Source of the DNA: PNON01 sp963757065
Lineage (GTDB): Bacteria > Chloroflexota > Anaerolineae > Anaerolineales > Anaerolineaceae
Assembly (NCBI GenBank): GCA_963757065.1
Contig: CAVWQC010000001.1
Span: forward strand, 310,001-374,000
DNA: 64,000 bases
Reading direction: 5' to 3'
Shown: in pieces, positions 49,447-58,944 of the stretch
Layout of the letters: each line of letters begins with the position of its first letter
Numbering within the stretch: position 1 is the stretch's first letter
The notes under the pieces: model-generated
What the model saw: the letters and a program-made list of their open reading frames with translations, nothing else
The model's database searches: none
What the model was told of the DNA's origin: nothing
Made by a program: the position numbers and the translations under genes

Positions 49447-50413
49447 CCTCTCCAAATTCGTCTCCACTCCCGGAAAAAATCGATGCAGCGGTGGTCGTTA
49501 ATAACCTGACCCGCAAGTTTGGGAATTTCACCGCCGTGGATTCCATATCCTTCTCCATTCCACGCGGTGAGATATTTGGCCTGCTCGGTCCGAACGGAGC
49601 CGGCAAGACCACGACCATGCGCATGTTGTGTGGAATTCTCCAACCCACATCCGGTACCGCAACATATTCTGGGTTACGATGTCAACATCCAACCCGAAGA
49701 AGTCAAGCAGCGGATCGGATATATGTCTCAGAAATTTGCCCTCTACGACGACCTGACCGTTGCGGAAAATCTTAATTTTTACGCCAGTCTTGTACTCTGT
49801 ACCACGGGCGAGGCTCAAAGTCCGTGTCGCGGAACTTGTCGCAATGGCCGGGCTGCAGGGACACGAAAAACAGCGCGCTGCCAATCTCTCCGGCGCGTGG
49901 AGGCAGCGCCTCGCCCTGGCTTGCGCCATCGTCCACGAGCCGCCCATGCTTTTCCTGGATGAACCCACCGCAGGTGTCGACCCAGTTTCCCGCAGAGAGT
50001 TCTGGGCTTTGATCTATGAAATGGCCAGCCGTGGAATCACCGTTCTCGCTACCACTCACTATATGGATGAGGCTGAGTACTGCAATATGATCGGGATGAT
50101 GTACAACTCCCGTTTGATCGCACTCAATGACCCCGATACCCTCAAGGAAGGTATGCAGGGAACACTGCTCGAGGTGGAATGCGATGATCCTGCCCGGGCG
50201 GAAGATTTACTGCACGAAGTCTCTGGTGTCTCCAATGTCAGTCAGCACGGCTTGATCCTGCACGTCACCTGCGTTACACCTGCAGTCAAAGATGAGATCT
50301 CCACCGTCCTCTCAACGCAGGGAATAATTGTCCATCGCATCGAGCAGGTCATCCCTTCGTTGGAGGATGCCTTTGTAACAATGGTCGAGCAAGAGGATCA
50401 GTCCAGACAATGA
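49443..50413 (+). CDS. ABC transporter ATPase (second of two), two frameshifts
   Basis: Starts MTSPNSSPLPEKID with Walker A GPNGAGKTTTMR. Frame changes near 49665 and 49797 link ILGYDVNIQPEEVKQRIGYM and YDDLTVAENLNFYA to the final frame. That frame has the signature LSGAWRQRLALA (Ala where Gly is usual), Walker B MLFLDEPTAGVD, the H-loop TTHYMDEA and a C-terminal ASEDAF-type end. Restored length is about 323 residues. It pairs with the preceding ATPase in an asymmetric efflux pump. Confidence 0.88.
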
Positions 50414-50530
50414 CCCCTTCCACTTTTGGGAAGGTCGTAGCGTAGCGGAGATGCCGGTGTCTTCTCCGGCGCGGGATGAGGGTTTAATCGGATATTATTA
50501 TTGATGGTTTATCAAGTAACGGAGGCTGCA

Positions 50531-51859
50531 ATGGTAAAAAATATCAGCAAATTCACGGGATGGCTCATCATCCTCACTTTACTTTCTGGTTGTTCAGTGT
50601 TTGCCCCGAAAAATACGACCGAATTGAAAGCCTCCGGTACCATTTCTGCACGGGAAGTGAATATCTCCCCGGAGATCGCCGGCTCAGTCCGGGAGGTATT
50701 GGTACAGGAAAGCCAGGCTGTCAAAACCGGCGATAAGCTGTCACGCTTGACCAGACCCTGCTCCAGGCACAATTGGATTCCTCCAGCGCAGCTGTCACCC
50801 TGGCCGAAGCCAATGTGAAGACCGTGCAGTCCGCTCTCGCCACCGCCAACATCCAGTACCAGTTGGTGGTGAATACCGCCCAACTGCAGGATGCGGTCAA
50901 TCGCGCCAACCTGTGGAAGAAAGGCCAACCCGATGATGTGGATCTGCCCGGTTGGTATTTCAATAAATCCGAGCGCATGGCTTCAGCCAAACTGGAACTA
51001 GAAGCCGCCAAAAAGAACCTGGATGACCAGAAAACCAACCTAGCGAAGGTGATCACCACACTAAATCTGCCTGGTCTCGCGGATATTGAAAAACGCCTCG
51101 CGGATGCCGAAGCCGCTTTTAAAACTGCCAAAACCGTACTGGATCTGGCCAACAACGCTGCTGACCAGGTGGAGCTGCAAAATGCCGCCCAGGATCAATA
51201 TGATGCAGCCAAAGAGGTTCTCAGGGACTGTCCAGCGGGAATACGACCTTCTGCTGACGGATAACCAGGCTGATGACCTGATGGAAGCCCGTGCCCTGGT
51301 CGCATTGGCGCAGCAGACTTACGATGAAGCCCTCGACCGCTACAATGCCCTGCTCACCGCGGATGATTCATTGCAGGTGGCCGCCGCCAAAGCGGCAGTC
51401 GACCAGGCTCAGGCCGCTGTGGACCAGGTGAATGCTGCCCTGGAACAGGCCAAAGCTGCCCGCGCTGTGCTGGAAGTGCAACTCACCAAGACCCTGCTCT
51501 CGTCCCCGCTTGATGGTGTCGTCATCACCCGCAATGTGGAGCCCGGTGAAATGGCTTCCCCTGGCAGCACCCTGCTGGTGATCGGTGAACTGGCAACGGT
51601 GAAGCTGACTGTGTATGTCCCCGAAAACCGCTACGGCGAGATCACCCTCGGTCAGAACGTGACCATCAACGTGGATTCCTTCCCCGGCGAAACCTTCACC
51701 GGCTCGGTGAAGCATATCGCCGACAAGGCCGAGTTCACCCCCCGCAACGTCCAAACCGTGGATGGCCGCCGCACGACCGTCTATGCCATCGAGATCGAAG
51801 TCCCCAACCCGGATTTCAAGCTCAAACCCGGCATGCCCGCGGATGTGGTGTTCAAATAA
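50531..51859 (+). CDS. HlyD/membrane-fusion lipoprotein of ABC efflux pump (two frameshifts)
   Basis: GGAGG precedes the ATG at 50531 by five bases. A lipoprotein signal with lipobox L-S-G-C is followed by the first biotinyl-lipoyl half (SAREVNISPEIAGSVREVLV). After a frame change near 50745 come long Ala/Leu/Lys-rich coiled-coil helices. After another near 51228 come the second lipoyl half SPLDGVVITRNVEPGEMASPGS and the beta-barrel domain. It links the membrane pump to the cell envelope. The permease gene that should follow is absent; an IS110 remnant lies 29 bp after the stop. Confidence 0.85.
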
Positions 51860-51888
51860 TAATCAATTCGTAGATGCTGTCTTGAAAG

Positions 51889-52536
51889 TCAAGAGAGAGG
51901 TTGCGAAAGAAAAAGGAAGTTAGGGTCAAAGGGACATGCATTATTTAAGACACCATAAATGAGATGACATAATTTTCTCATAGCTGCACCGATCACCTCC
52001 ATCGGCTTGAGACCAGATGCTAAAAGACGATCACAAAAACGACGAACGATCGGATTCCAATGTTTAGCGGAAATGGCAGGTAAAAATAAAATTCTGCGTA
52101 GGTTAGAGTTGCCTGTTTTAGAAAGTCGTGACTTCTTGTGAACAGAGGTTCCTGATAGGAAGTTGCGGGGAGTAAGACCAGCATAAGCCGCCAACTGACG
52201 GGCGCTTTGGAAATCTGGAATATTACGAATTTCGCCAAGTAACTTGGCGGCAGTCAGTTTGCCAATACCTGGGATCGTCACTAATAATTTGTGCATGCGT
52301 TTGAGCTCTGCACACTGGTCAATTTGATCTTGGATGGCTTTTTTAGTTTGTTTGATCTGTTCATCCAGAAAAGCAAGCAGGGCTTTCAGACTGTCAATTA
52401 CGAGCGTGGTGCATACTCCAGACGCCAGACGATTTACTCCTTGCTGGCGATTTATCTGTAGATCGTCCAAGTGGCGAACAAGGGACTGTAGATCTTTGAA
52501 GCTTGTTGGAGGTGGGGTCCAAACATAGAATGGATT
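51889..52536 (-). mobile_element. IS110-family transposase, C-terminal remnant
   Basis: The frame is open from 52536 to the stop at 51889 (215 codons). It contains the Transposase_20 C-terminal domain: MHKLLVTIPGIGKLTAAKLL, DFQSARQLAAYAGLTPR and the Ser-containing GTSVHKKSRLSKTGNSNLRR. The N-terminal DEDD RuvC-like catalytic domain is missing: directly upstream a stop interrupts the frame and the following 290 bases have no transposase sequence. An inactive fragment that marks a rearrangement next to the efflux operon. Confidence 0.85.
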
Positions 52537-52831
52537 TTACATTTATTCGAATGAGTTTTTCTGCTAATTACGGTCTTATACGGGTAATTGCTGATTGCAT
52601 AAATGTTAGAATCACCTACTAAATTCGATCAATCTAGTTCGAAATACTAATATATGGTTTGAGCCTTCCATGTTAGATCACTATCTTCTACATCTATCGG
52701 GGGAACATCCGTGTTGGCATTTTATTTCCGTAGCACATGAATAATCATGGACTGGCTGTCAGTCCTTATTTGTTTCTACATAATGCGAAGTCAGAAAATT
52801 AATTTACACCTTCCAACCCTCCTCACTATCC
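52537..52831. other. AT-rich non-coding spacer
   Basis: About 295 bases without a credible gene, tRNA or terminator. Base composition is more AT-rich than the efflux operon on the left. This is probably residual DNA from the IS110 rearrangement. Confidence 0.4.
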
Positions 52832-53281
52832 TTACACCGGTTTCACGATCACCATCGCAATCTTCCGGGAATATTCCAACAGATCAGCCCGACCAGGTTT
52901 CTCCGGCAGTCCCTCCGACTTCATGATCATCCCGATCATGCGTGGATGCCTCTGCAGGCGCAGTTCCATGAAATCGGCGATACGTTCGCAATCGGTCACA
53001 ATCTCCGCCAGCCCATCGAAGCGGCGATTCTTCACCCGTATCTTCACCTGCGGGTTGGCATGGATGTTCCTCACCCAATCCGCGTGGATTCCTTTGGATG
53101 AGCCGAGGTAGATCGCTCCATCGATCTCTTCATATTGCAGTGCAGTCACTCGCGGCAGGCCGGATTTTCGCCCTGTGGTTGTCAACAGCAATACCAGCCG
53201 CCCCACCATTGGACCCAACCCAATGGCATATAAAGTTTTGAAAACCTGTGCTGATGGCGGTTTCAATTGTCGTTTTTCCAT
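52832..53281 (-). CDS. DDN-like nitroreductase/F420-dependent oxidoreductase
   Basis: About 149 residues with the PF04075-type split-barrel pattern: TTTGRKSGLPRVTALQYEE, YLGSSKGIHADWVRNIHANPQVKIRV. These residues match the deazaflavin (F420)-dependent nitroreductase family known from actinobacteria and Chloroflexota. It could reduce quinones or nitro compounds, or bind another flavin. GGAGG seven bases before the ATG at 53281 decides the start over the upstream ATG at 53296. Confidence 0.82.
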   Translation of the reverse strand: MEKRQLKPPSAQVFKTLYAIGLGPMVGRLVLLLTTTGRKSGLPRVTALQYEEIDGAIYLGSSKGIHADWVRNIHANPQVKIRVKNRRFDGLAEIVTDCERIADFMELRLQRHPRMIGMIMKSEGLPEKPGRADLLEYSRKIAMVIVKPV

Positions 53282-53362
53282 AACCCCTCCAGACAATTAA
53301 TTATACATCACCAGTAGGGGTGGACCTATGTGTCCGCCTACTTGGTGTCCATCTATTCGATA

Positions 53363-54304
53363 TTATCCCTTGCGAATAGCCATTGCCCCGGCATTGCCTT
53401 CCATGAAGCTCTCCAGCTGCCCGGCTGAAACTTCAATGGGTCTGAGACGTGCCGGATCGTTGATGATGAAGCTGTTCGCTGCCGCGTTGTATCCGGTGAC
53501 TGCCACAATATGCATGGTCGCTCCGCCCGGAGCTTTCTTGTTATCCGGACCGCGGTCCCCTGTCCACGGCAGGGTCGATTTCCCAACAAACGTCCCGCTC
53601 ACGATCACTTTAGCCCCGCTCATCAACGCAGAGCGGATCGAGGACGCACTTTCGCCGATCATCTCGCTCTTCCCGCCGGCAGCCTGCACACCGCGCGCCA
53701 GATCATCAAAATCGGTGAAAGAATTCTGCTCGCCTTCTGCCCGACGGCCTTTAGAGTCAACACCATCACGAGAATTATCCGCCACCATCATGCGTCGAGC
53801 CAGGTCAACTGCCGCGCCGTTGGAGGTTCCCTCGCCATCACCTTTAATTGACAAGCCAAGTCCATGCAGCGCCATCACCAGGGAGGTTGGTCCGCAGTTG
53901 GAGTTGACGCCGTCCCCACCCATTTCCTTGTCCGCGGCGAACTGATTGATCTGCAGCCCCTGTGCCTGCGCCAGGGAGAGCTGCGGTGCATTGAATTGGC
54001 TGAGCAACCCGGCTGAACTGCTGCTGCCGCTGCTGATCTGATTCATCAGTGTACCGATGTCGCTGCTGCTGCCGCTGAACTGGTTCATTAACAGCGACAT
54101 GATCGAAGAGAGAGGATCACTCGCAGCCTGACCGGAGCTATCATCACCCGAACTCAGCGGATTGGAAAGCTGGCTCATGATCAGGGCAGATAGTACCTGT
54201 TGAAATTCTGCACCAGCATTTGAATTGGAATTGGAATTAATAGCACCCGTGTCAAGGCGCTGACTCATTGCAGACAGTAAAGGGGAGATTGATTCAGTTG
54301 TCAT
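53363..54304 (-). CDS. C39-like cysteine peptidase domain protein
   Basis: About 313 residues. The N-terminal half is low complexity, rich in Ser, Asn, Gly and Gln. The C-terminal half (from about residue 130) has a papain-like triad pattern: Cys in NSNCGPTSLVMALHGLG, His in GGATMHIVAVTGY and Asp in IINDPA. This fits the Peptidase_C39_2 group. There is no signal peptide or membrane helix and no bacteriocin-exporter partner, so it is not an obvious secretion peptidase. Role unknown; it could act after non-classical export. Confidence 0.72.
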   Translation of the reverse strand: MTTESISPLLSAMSQRLDTGAINSNSNSNAGAEFQQVLSALIMSQLSNPLSSGDDSSGQAASDPLSSIMSLLMNQFSGSSSDIGTLMNQISSGSSSSAGLLSQFNAPQLSLAQAQGLQINQFAADKEMGGDGVNSNCGPTSLVMALHGLGLSIKGDGEGTSNGAAVDLARRMMVADNSRDGVDSKGRRAEGEQNSFTDFDDLARGVQAAGGKSEMIGESASSIRSALMSGAKVIVSGTFVGKSTLPWTGDRGPDNKKAPGGATMHIVAVTGYNAAANSFIINDPARLRPIEVSAGQLESFMEGNAGAMAIRKG

Positions 54305-54396
54305 GCTCCCATTATCCACGGAGCGGAGCCAGACTCGCAGTAAAAGGAGGGTAAATTTTTTGGGAAAAGAGGATAAACCTCCTAATCGGTCCTTGA

Positions 54397-54618
54397 GCCT
54401 GTCATTTTGATGTATTCATACCCATAGGTCGTTCAATCAATCCGGTTACGGGGACTAACTGGGAAGGCATCGGTGTTACCCCTGATATTCAAACAAACAG
54501 GGAGCAGGCTTTTCAAACTGCATACAGTCTCGCTCTCAAAGCCATTATTAAGGATCCAGATGTGACAAAACCTCTAGTAGATGAAGCCCAAACAGCTTTA
54601 AATGAGATTGCTTCCTGA
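54397..54618 (+). pseudogene. S41-family peptidase C-terminal remnant
   Basis: An open stretch of 73 codons reads HFDVFIPIGRSINPVTGTNWEGIGVTPDI, followed by helices and a stop at 54618. This is the conserved end of tail-specific/IRBP-type S41 peptidases. The catalytic Ser and Lys region is missing; a stop at 54394-54396 precedes it. It is a truncated leftover. Confidence 0.7.
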
Positions 54619-54648
54619 CAACTACATCGACTGCATAACTTCACATTA

Positions 54649-55364
54649 CTATTCCATCAGATCCATAGTCCAATCATTACCTACCCTGGTCACTGCTTTA
54701 CAGCTTCGATCGATAAGCGAGGTACCACCAGCCTCATTATTCACTTTTCCGTTAAGTTTATTTCCATTGATATAGATATCAGTATAGATCTTAAAGTAAC
54801 CCAGATTTTCTTCATATTCTGCCGGGCAGTCTGAACGGAAGATCTGTTTTTTCGCTGACATATTGATCTCAAGCAGGCCATAAATATATCGGGCGGCTGC
54901 CATCCGGTTCCATCAAGCTTCCTGAGATCGTGCCCTGGTCCATGTTACTCATCCGCGTGACGCAATAGTGCAGTGCGGCTCCGGGGGAAGGTTCCCAACT
55001 CATGGGTTCGCTATCCTCAGTCTCCCAAAAGGATTCCAGCACGCCAGTGATCTTCCCTGTTTTATCGATTGTAATCTCAAAATTGTTGAGGTACACCTTC
55101 CCCCCAAATGAGTTCACCCAGATATCCGAAATATTGGATGTGCCTTTATAGATTCCGGCTGTCCTGAGCGATATTGTTATTCGTAGTGGAATTATTTGCA
55201 GGAGCGGGTATTGCAGGCTGAGCCGGAACGGGAGTCTTGCCTTCCAAGTCAACAAATTTGTTTATAAAGGTTCTACCCGTCTCACTGACAAACGGTACAA
55301 TGCAGGCTAACGATGAAAGCAGTAGAAGCAGAATAACCAACAGGATGTTAATTCTAGTCATCAT
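54649..55364 (-). pseudogene. lipoprotein gene, frameshifted
   Basis: Three overlapping frames form one protein of about 235 residues. It has an N-terminal signal with lipobox L-A-C near residue 21 (LLLLLSSLACIV) and a Pro/Ala/Asn linker. A C-terminal domain includes WVNSFGGKVYLNNFEITIDK and ends near KAVTRVGNDWTMDLME. Breaks lie near 55160 and 54890. I do not recognise the domain; nothing suggests an enzyme. Confidence 0.55.
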
Positions 55365-55446
55365 AATCCCTCCATAAACGACTGAAAAAACAACGCATAC
55401 CTATTCTTATTGTACAAAAATGGGACCGCTGCGACAATAACCATGA

Positions 55447-56316
55447 TTGCAGCAGGAGAGAAAATTGCCCCCTTTTTATTCCCCCCAAATGCTCGAGTTG
55501 CCCCCTCCTTCCTCCCCCAAATATCTTCGAGGGGCGGATAGTCCAAGAAAACGGGATAATCAAAAGTTAGTGGAGCAGATCAAAGTGGTCTATTATCAGT
55601 CCAGATCGATCTACGGCAGCCCGAGAGTAACCGCTCAGCTACATCGGGAGGGAGTCAGCTGCGGAAAGAACAGGGTAGCCCGCTTGATGCGTCAACACCA
55701 GCTGCAATCGCGCAAACAAAAGAAGTATAAGGCTACGACTAATTCAAAGCATCATTACCCTGTGGCTGCCAACCTCTTGAACCAGAACTTTGTGGTTCAG
55801 AAACCAAATACGGTCTGGGTCGCAGATATCAGTTATATAACCACCCGGGAAGGGTGGCTCTACCTGGCTGGTATCAAAGACTTATGCACGCAGAAGATCG
55901 TAGGTTGGTCCATGGATAAGACAATGGCCCACTCATTGGTCATGCAGGCTCTGCAGATGGCTTTGACCAGGCAGAAACCCGGCAGAGGTTTGATTTTACA
56001 TTCCGACCGGGGTGTCCAATACGCTTGTCATGAGTATCAAGCAATGTTGAGATCCAATGGTATTCACTGCAGCATGAGTAGATCGGGAAACCCATACGAT
56101 AATGCGCCCATGGAGTCATTCTTTTCCACCCTCAAAACTGAATGGATCCATCATTTTCACTATCAGTCCAGATCGGAGGCAAAGTCTAGTATTTTTGATT
56201 ACATTGAACGGTTTTATAATTCCCACCGGTTGAATTCGTCGATAGGTTATCAATCACCAACCGAATTCGAGCAATATCATTTATCAGCCGTTTCTCGTGT
56301 CCTTTATTCTGGGTAA
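55447..56316 (+). mobile_element. IS3-family transposase (OrfB), orfA missing
   Basis: The rve integrase core has all three acidic residues: D in TVWVADISYI, D in LILHSDRGVQYA, and E in PMESFFSTLKTE, about 35 residues later. The HTH_21 N-terminal part (LVEQIKVVYYQSRSIYGSPRV) is present. The first 30 or so residues do not look like the OrfB start and no orfA precedes it, so the element is truncated or was damaged on its left side. It probably cannot move on its own. Confidence 0.87.
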
Positions 56317-56335
56317 AGCTCATATTTGGGGGAGG
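55511..56335. repeat. 14-bp inverted repeat around IS3 OrfB
   Basis: CCTCCCCCAAATAT at 55511-55524 and ATATTTGGGGGAGG at 56322-56335 are exact reverse complements on either side of the transposase core. They could be remnants of terminal repeats or two copies of a dispersed G-rich element (the right copy continues as GGGTTGGGTAGGGGCTGAGG). Confidence 0.4.
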
Positions 56336-56442
56336 GTTGGGTAGGGGCTGAGGGGTTTTGACGCGCATGTCGTGATGGGATATACTCATGAAAGCCCTGT
56401 TCAACGGGCAAAACCCAACCCAAATCAGGAGGCGATGTTTGT

Positions 56443-58029
56443 ATGACAGCAGACAGCAGCTTTAAACTGACCTACTCCACCATGTTCAATCCACCCGAAG
56501 AGCTACACTCCCGCTACGCAGAAGCGCTGGCCGCGGTTAAGACCCGGCTGGGAAAAGAGCACGGTATGCTCATCAACGGGAAGGATCATTTCTCGACCGA
56601 AAAATTTGAAAACCATTCGCCCACCGACACCTCACAGGTGCTGGGTATCTTCCAGAAAGGCTCCGCCGCAGATGCACAATTAGCGTTGGAAGCCGCGCAT
56701 AAAGCCTTCCCCGCCTGGAGCCATACTCCCTGGCAGGAGCGCGTTCGCCTGGTGCGCAAGGCTGCAGACATCATGGACAGCCGCACCTTTGAAATGGGCG
56801 TCATTGTCTCGCTGGAAGTGGGCAAGAACCGCATGGAAGCGCTGGGGGATGTGGCTGAAACGGCTGACCTGCTGCGCTACTCCTGCGACCGTATGGAGGC
56901 CAACGACGGCTTCATCCACGAGATGGGGCGTGATCCACTTACCGGTTTCCTCTCCACCAACATCTCCATCCTGCGCCCTTATGGCGTGTGGCTGGTGATC
57001 TCCCCCTTCAACTTCCCGGCGGCGCTGACAGGTGGTCCTGCCGGAGCAGCCCTGGTGACAGGCAACACTCTGGTGATGAAACCTGCCACCGACACTCCCT
57101 GGACCGCCCGCCTGATCGCTGAATGCTTCAGAGACGCCGGCATCCCGGATGGCGTGTACAACTATGTTTCGGGACCGGGCAGCACGCTGGGGCAGACGCT
57201 CATCGACAGCCCGCTGGTGGCCGGGGTAACCTTCACCGGTTCATTCGATGTGGGGATGAAGATCGGGCGCGATTTCTGCAGCAGTAAGTGGACTCGTCCG
57301 GCCATTCTGGAACTGGGCGGCAAGAATCCCGTCATCGTTTCAAAATATGGAAATTTGGATGACGCCGCCACCGGCATTGTGCGTTCGGCTTTCGGGCTGC
57401 AGGGGCAGAAGTGCTCTGCACTATCCCGCATCTTCATCGAGCGGCCTGTTTATGATACGCTCATGACAAAAGTGGTGGATCTGACCAATAAGCTGGTGGT
57501 GGCAGACCCGACCGACCGGACAGCTAATATGGGACCGGTGGTGAATAAAGCCGCCTACCGCGATTATCAGACCTTCTGCGGCGAATTAAGCCAGGCTGGC
57601 AGGATCCTCACCGGCGGCAAGGTTCTCACAGATGGCGCTTTCGCAAACGGATACTTCTGTGCTCCGACCATTGCAGCGGAAGTGCCCGCCGATCATCATC
57701 TCTGGCAGGATGAGATGTTCCTGCCCATTGCCATGGCCGCCCCGGTCGACTCGCTGGATGAAGGCATGGCGCGCGCCAACAACGTAATGTATGGCCTGAC
57801 TGCCGGGTTCTACGGTTCACCCGAAGAAACGAACTGGTTCTTCGATAAGATCGAAGCAGGTGTGACCTATGCCAACCGTCCGCAGGGTTGCACAACCGGC
57901 GCCTGGCCGGGATTCCAACCCTTTGGCGGCTGGAAAGGCTCCGGCTCCAGCGGCAAGAATGCCGGCGGGTTGTACTACCTCCCCCTGTATATGCACGAAC
58001 AGATCCGCACCCTGGTCAAGAGGATATAG
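56443..58029 (+). CDS. aldehyde dehydrogenase, glutamate-semialdehyde type
   Basis: A 528-residue NAD(P)-dependent aldehyde dehydrogenase. The Rossmann segment is VTFTGSFDVGMKIG. The general-base Glu sits in AILELGGKNP and the nucleophilic Cys in GLQGQKCSALSR. The overall pattern, including the long N-terminus and ISPFNFPAALTGGP, resembles L-glutamate gamma-semialdehyde (1-pyrroline-5-carboxylate) dehydrogenases. It would feed glutamate or related acids into the CoA-transferase encoded by the next two genes, which start 3 bp later. Confidence 0.85.
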   Translation: MTADSSFKLTYSTMFNPPEELHSRYAEALAAVKTRLGKEHGMLINGKDHFSTEKFENHSPTDTSQVLGIFQKGSAADAQLALEAAHKAFPAWSHTPWQERVRLVRKAADIMDSRTFEMGVIVSLEVGKNRMEALGDVAETADLLRYSCDRMEANDGFIHEMGRDPLTGFLSTNISILRPYGVWLVISPFNFPAALTGGPAGAALVTGNTLVMKPATDTPWTARLIAECFRDAGIPDGVYNYVSGPGSTLGQTLIDSPLVAGVTFTGSFDVGMKIGRDFCSSKWTRPAILELGGKNPVIVSKYGNLDDAATGIVRSAFGLQGQKCSALSRIFIERPVYDTLMTKVVDLTNKLVVADPTDRTANMGPVVNKAAYRDYQTFCGELSQAGRILTGGKVLTDGAFANGYFCAPTIAAEVPADHHLWQDEMFLPIAMAAPVDSLDEGMARANNVMYGLTAGFYGSPEETNWFFDKIEAGVTYANRPQGCTTGAWPGFQPFGGWKGSGSSGKNAGGLYYLPLYMHEQIRTLVKRI

Positions 58030-58032
58030 CAT

Positions 58033-58935
58033 ATGACCAAACTGACTACACTTACCGATGCCATCGCGCGATACGTAAAAGATGGTGATACCGTTTACGC
58101 AGCCGGATTCACGCACCTGATCCCCTTCGCCGCCGGGCATGAGATCATCCGCCAGGGACGCAAGAACCTGGTACTTGCCCGGGCCACACCCGATCTGATC
58201 TACGAAATGATGGTGGCAGCCGGATGCGCGAAAAAGGTGATCTTCTCGTATATTGGCAACCCGGGCGTCGGCTCGCTGCGCATCGTGCGCACCGAATTGG
58301 AAGCCGGGCGGTTGGAATGGGAAGAGTATTCACATTTCTCCATGATCTGCCGGCTGCAGGCAGGTGCCAGCGGGCTGCCTTTTATGCCCATGAACCAGAC
58401 GGCAGCCACCGACCTCGAGCATGCCAATCCGCAGTACCGGCGGGTGAAAGACCCCTACACCGGGCGGGATGTGATCGTGGTGCCGCCGCTCCTACCGGAT
58501 GTGGCCATCGTCCACGTACAGCGCTGCGATGCCAACGGCAATTCGCAGATCTGGGGGATCATCGGTGAGCAAAAGGAAGCAGCTTTCGCTGCAAAACACG
58601 TCATCATCACCGCGGAAGAGATCGTCGATGAGAAGGTCATCCGCTCCGACCCGAACCGCACCGTCATCCCGGATTTCATTGTGGATGCGGTTTGCCATGT
58701 TCCCTTCGCCTGCCATCCATCCTACACGCAGGGATATTATGACCGTGACAACGCCTTCTACCTGGAATGGGACAAGATCACCGAAGATCCCGCCCGGGTG
58801 AAGCAGTGGCTGGATGAATGGGTGTTCGGGGTGAAAGACCGCGCTGAATACTGGGAAAAACTCGGACCGGCTGTTCATAAAAGCCTGGAAGTAAAACCGA
58901 TGCTGGCTGCGCCGGTCAATTACGGGGATTATTAG
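58033..58935 (+). CDS. CoA-transferase subunit A (glutaconate type)
   Basis: A 300-residue alpha subunit of a family I CoA-transferase: an early DGDTVYAAGFTHLIPFAAGHE segment, the middle GASGLPFMPM with PVNQTA-like sequence, and VVPPLLPDVAIVHVQRCDANGN near residue 150-175. Such enzymes move CoA between acids such as acetate, glutaconate and 3-oxoacids. It starts 3 bp after the dehydrogenase and ends 9 bp before subunit B. The exact substrate is unproven. Confidence 0.88.
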   Translation: MTKLTTLTDAIARYVKDGDTVYAAGFTHLIPFAAGHEIIRQGRKNLVLARATPDLIYEMMVAAGCAKKVIFSYIGNPGVGSLRIVRTELEAGRLEWEEYSHFSMICRLQAGASGLPFMPMNQTAATDLEHANPQYRRVKDPYTGRDVIVVPPLLPDVAIVHVQRCDANGNSQIWGIIGEQKEAAFAAKHVIITAEEIVDEKVIRSDPNRTVIPDFIVDAVCHVPFACHPSYTQGYYDRDNAFYLEWDKITEDPARVKQWLDEWVFGVKDRAEYWEKLGPAVHKSLEVKPMLAAPVNYGDY

Positions 58936-58944
58936 GAGGACACC

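Noticed and set aside
50414..50500. Terminator or attenuator between the second ABC ATPase and the fusion protein
   Set aside because: Two small hairpins are present but neither is followed by a T run; the genes are more likely co-transcribed.
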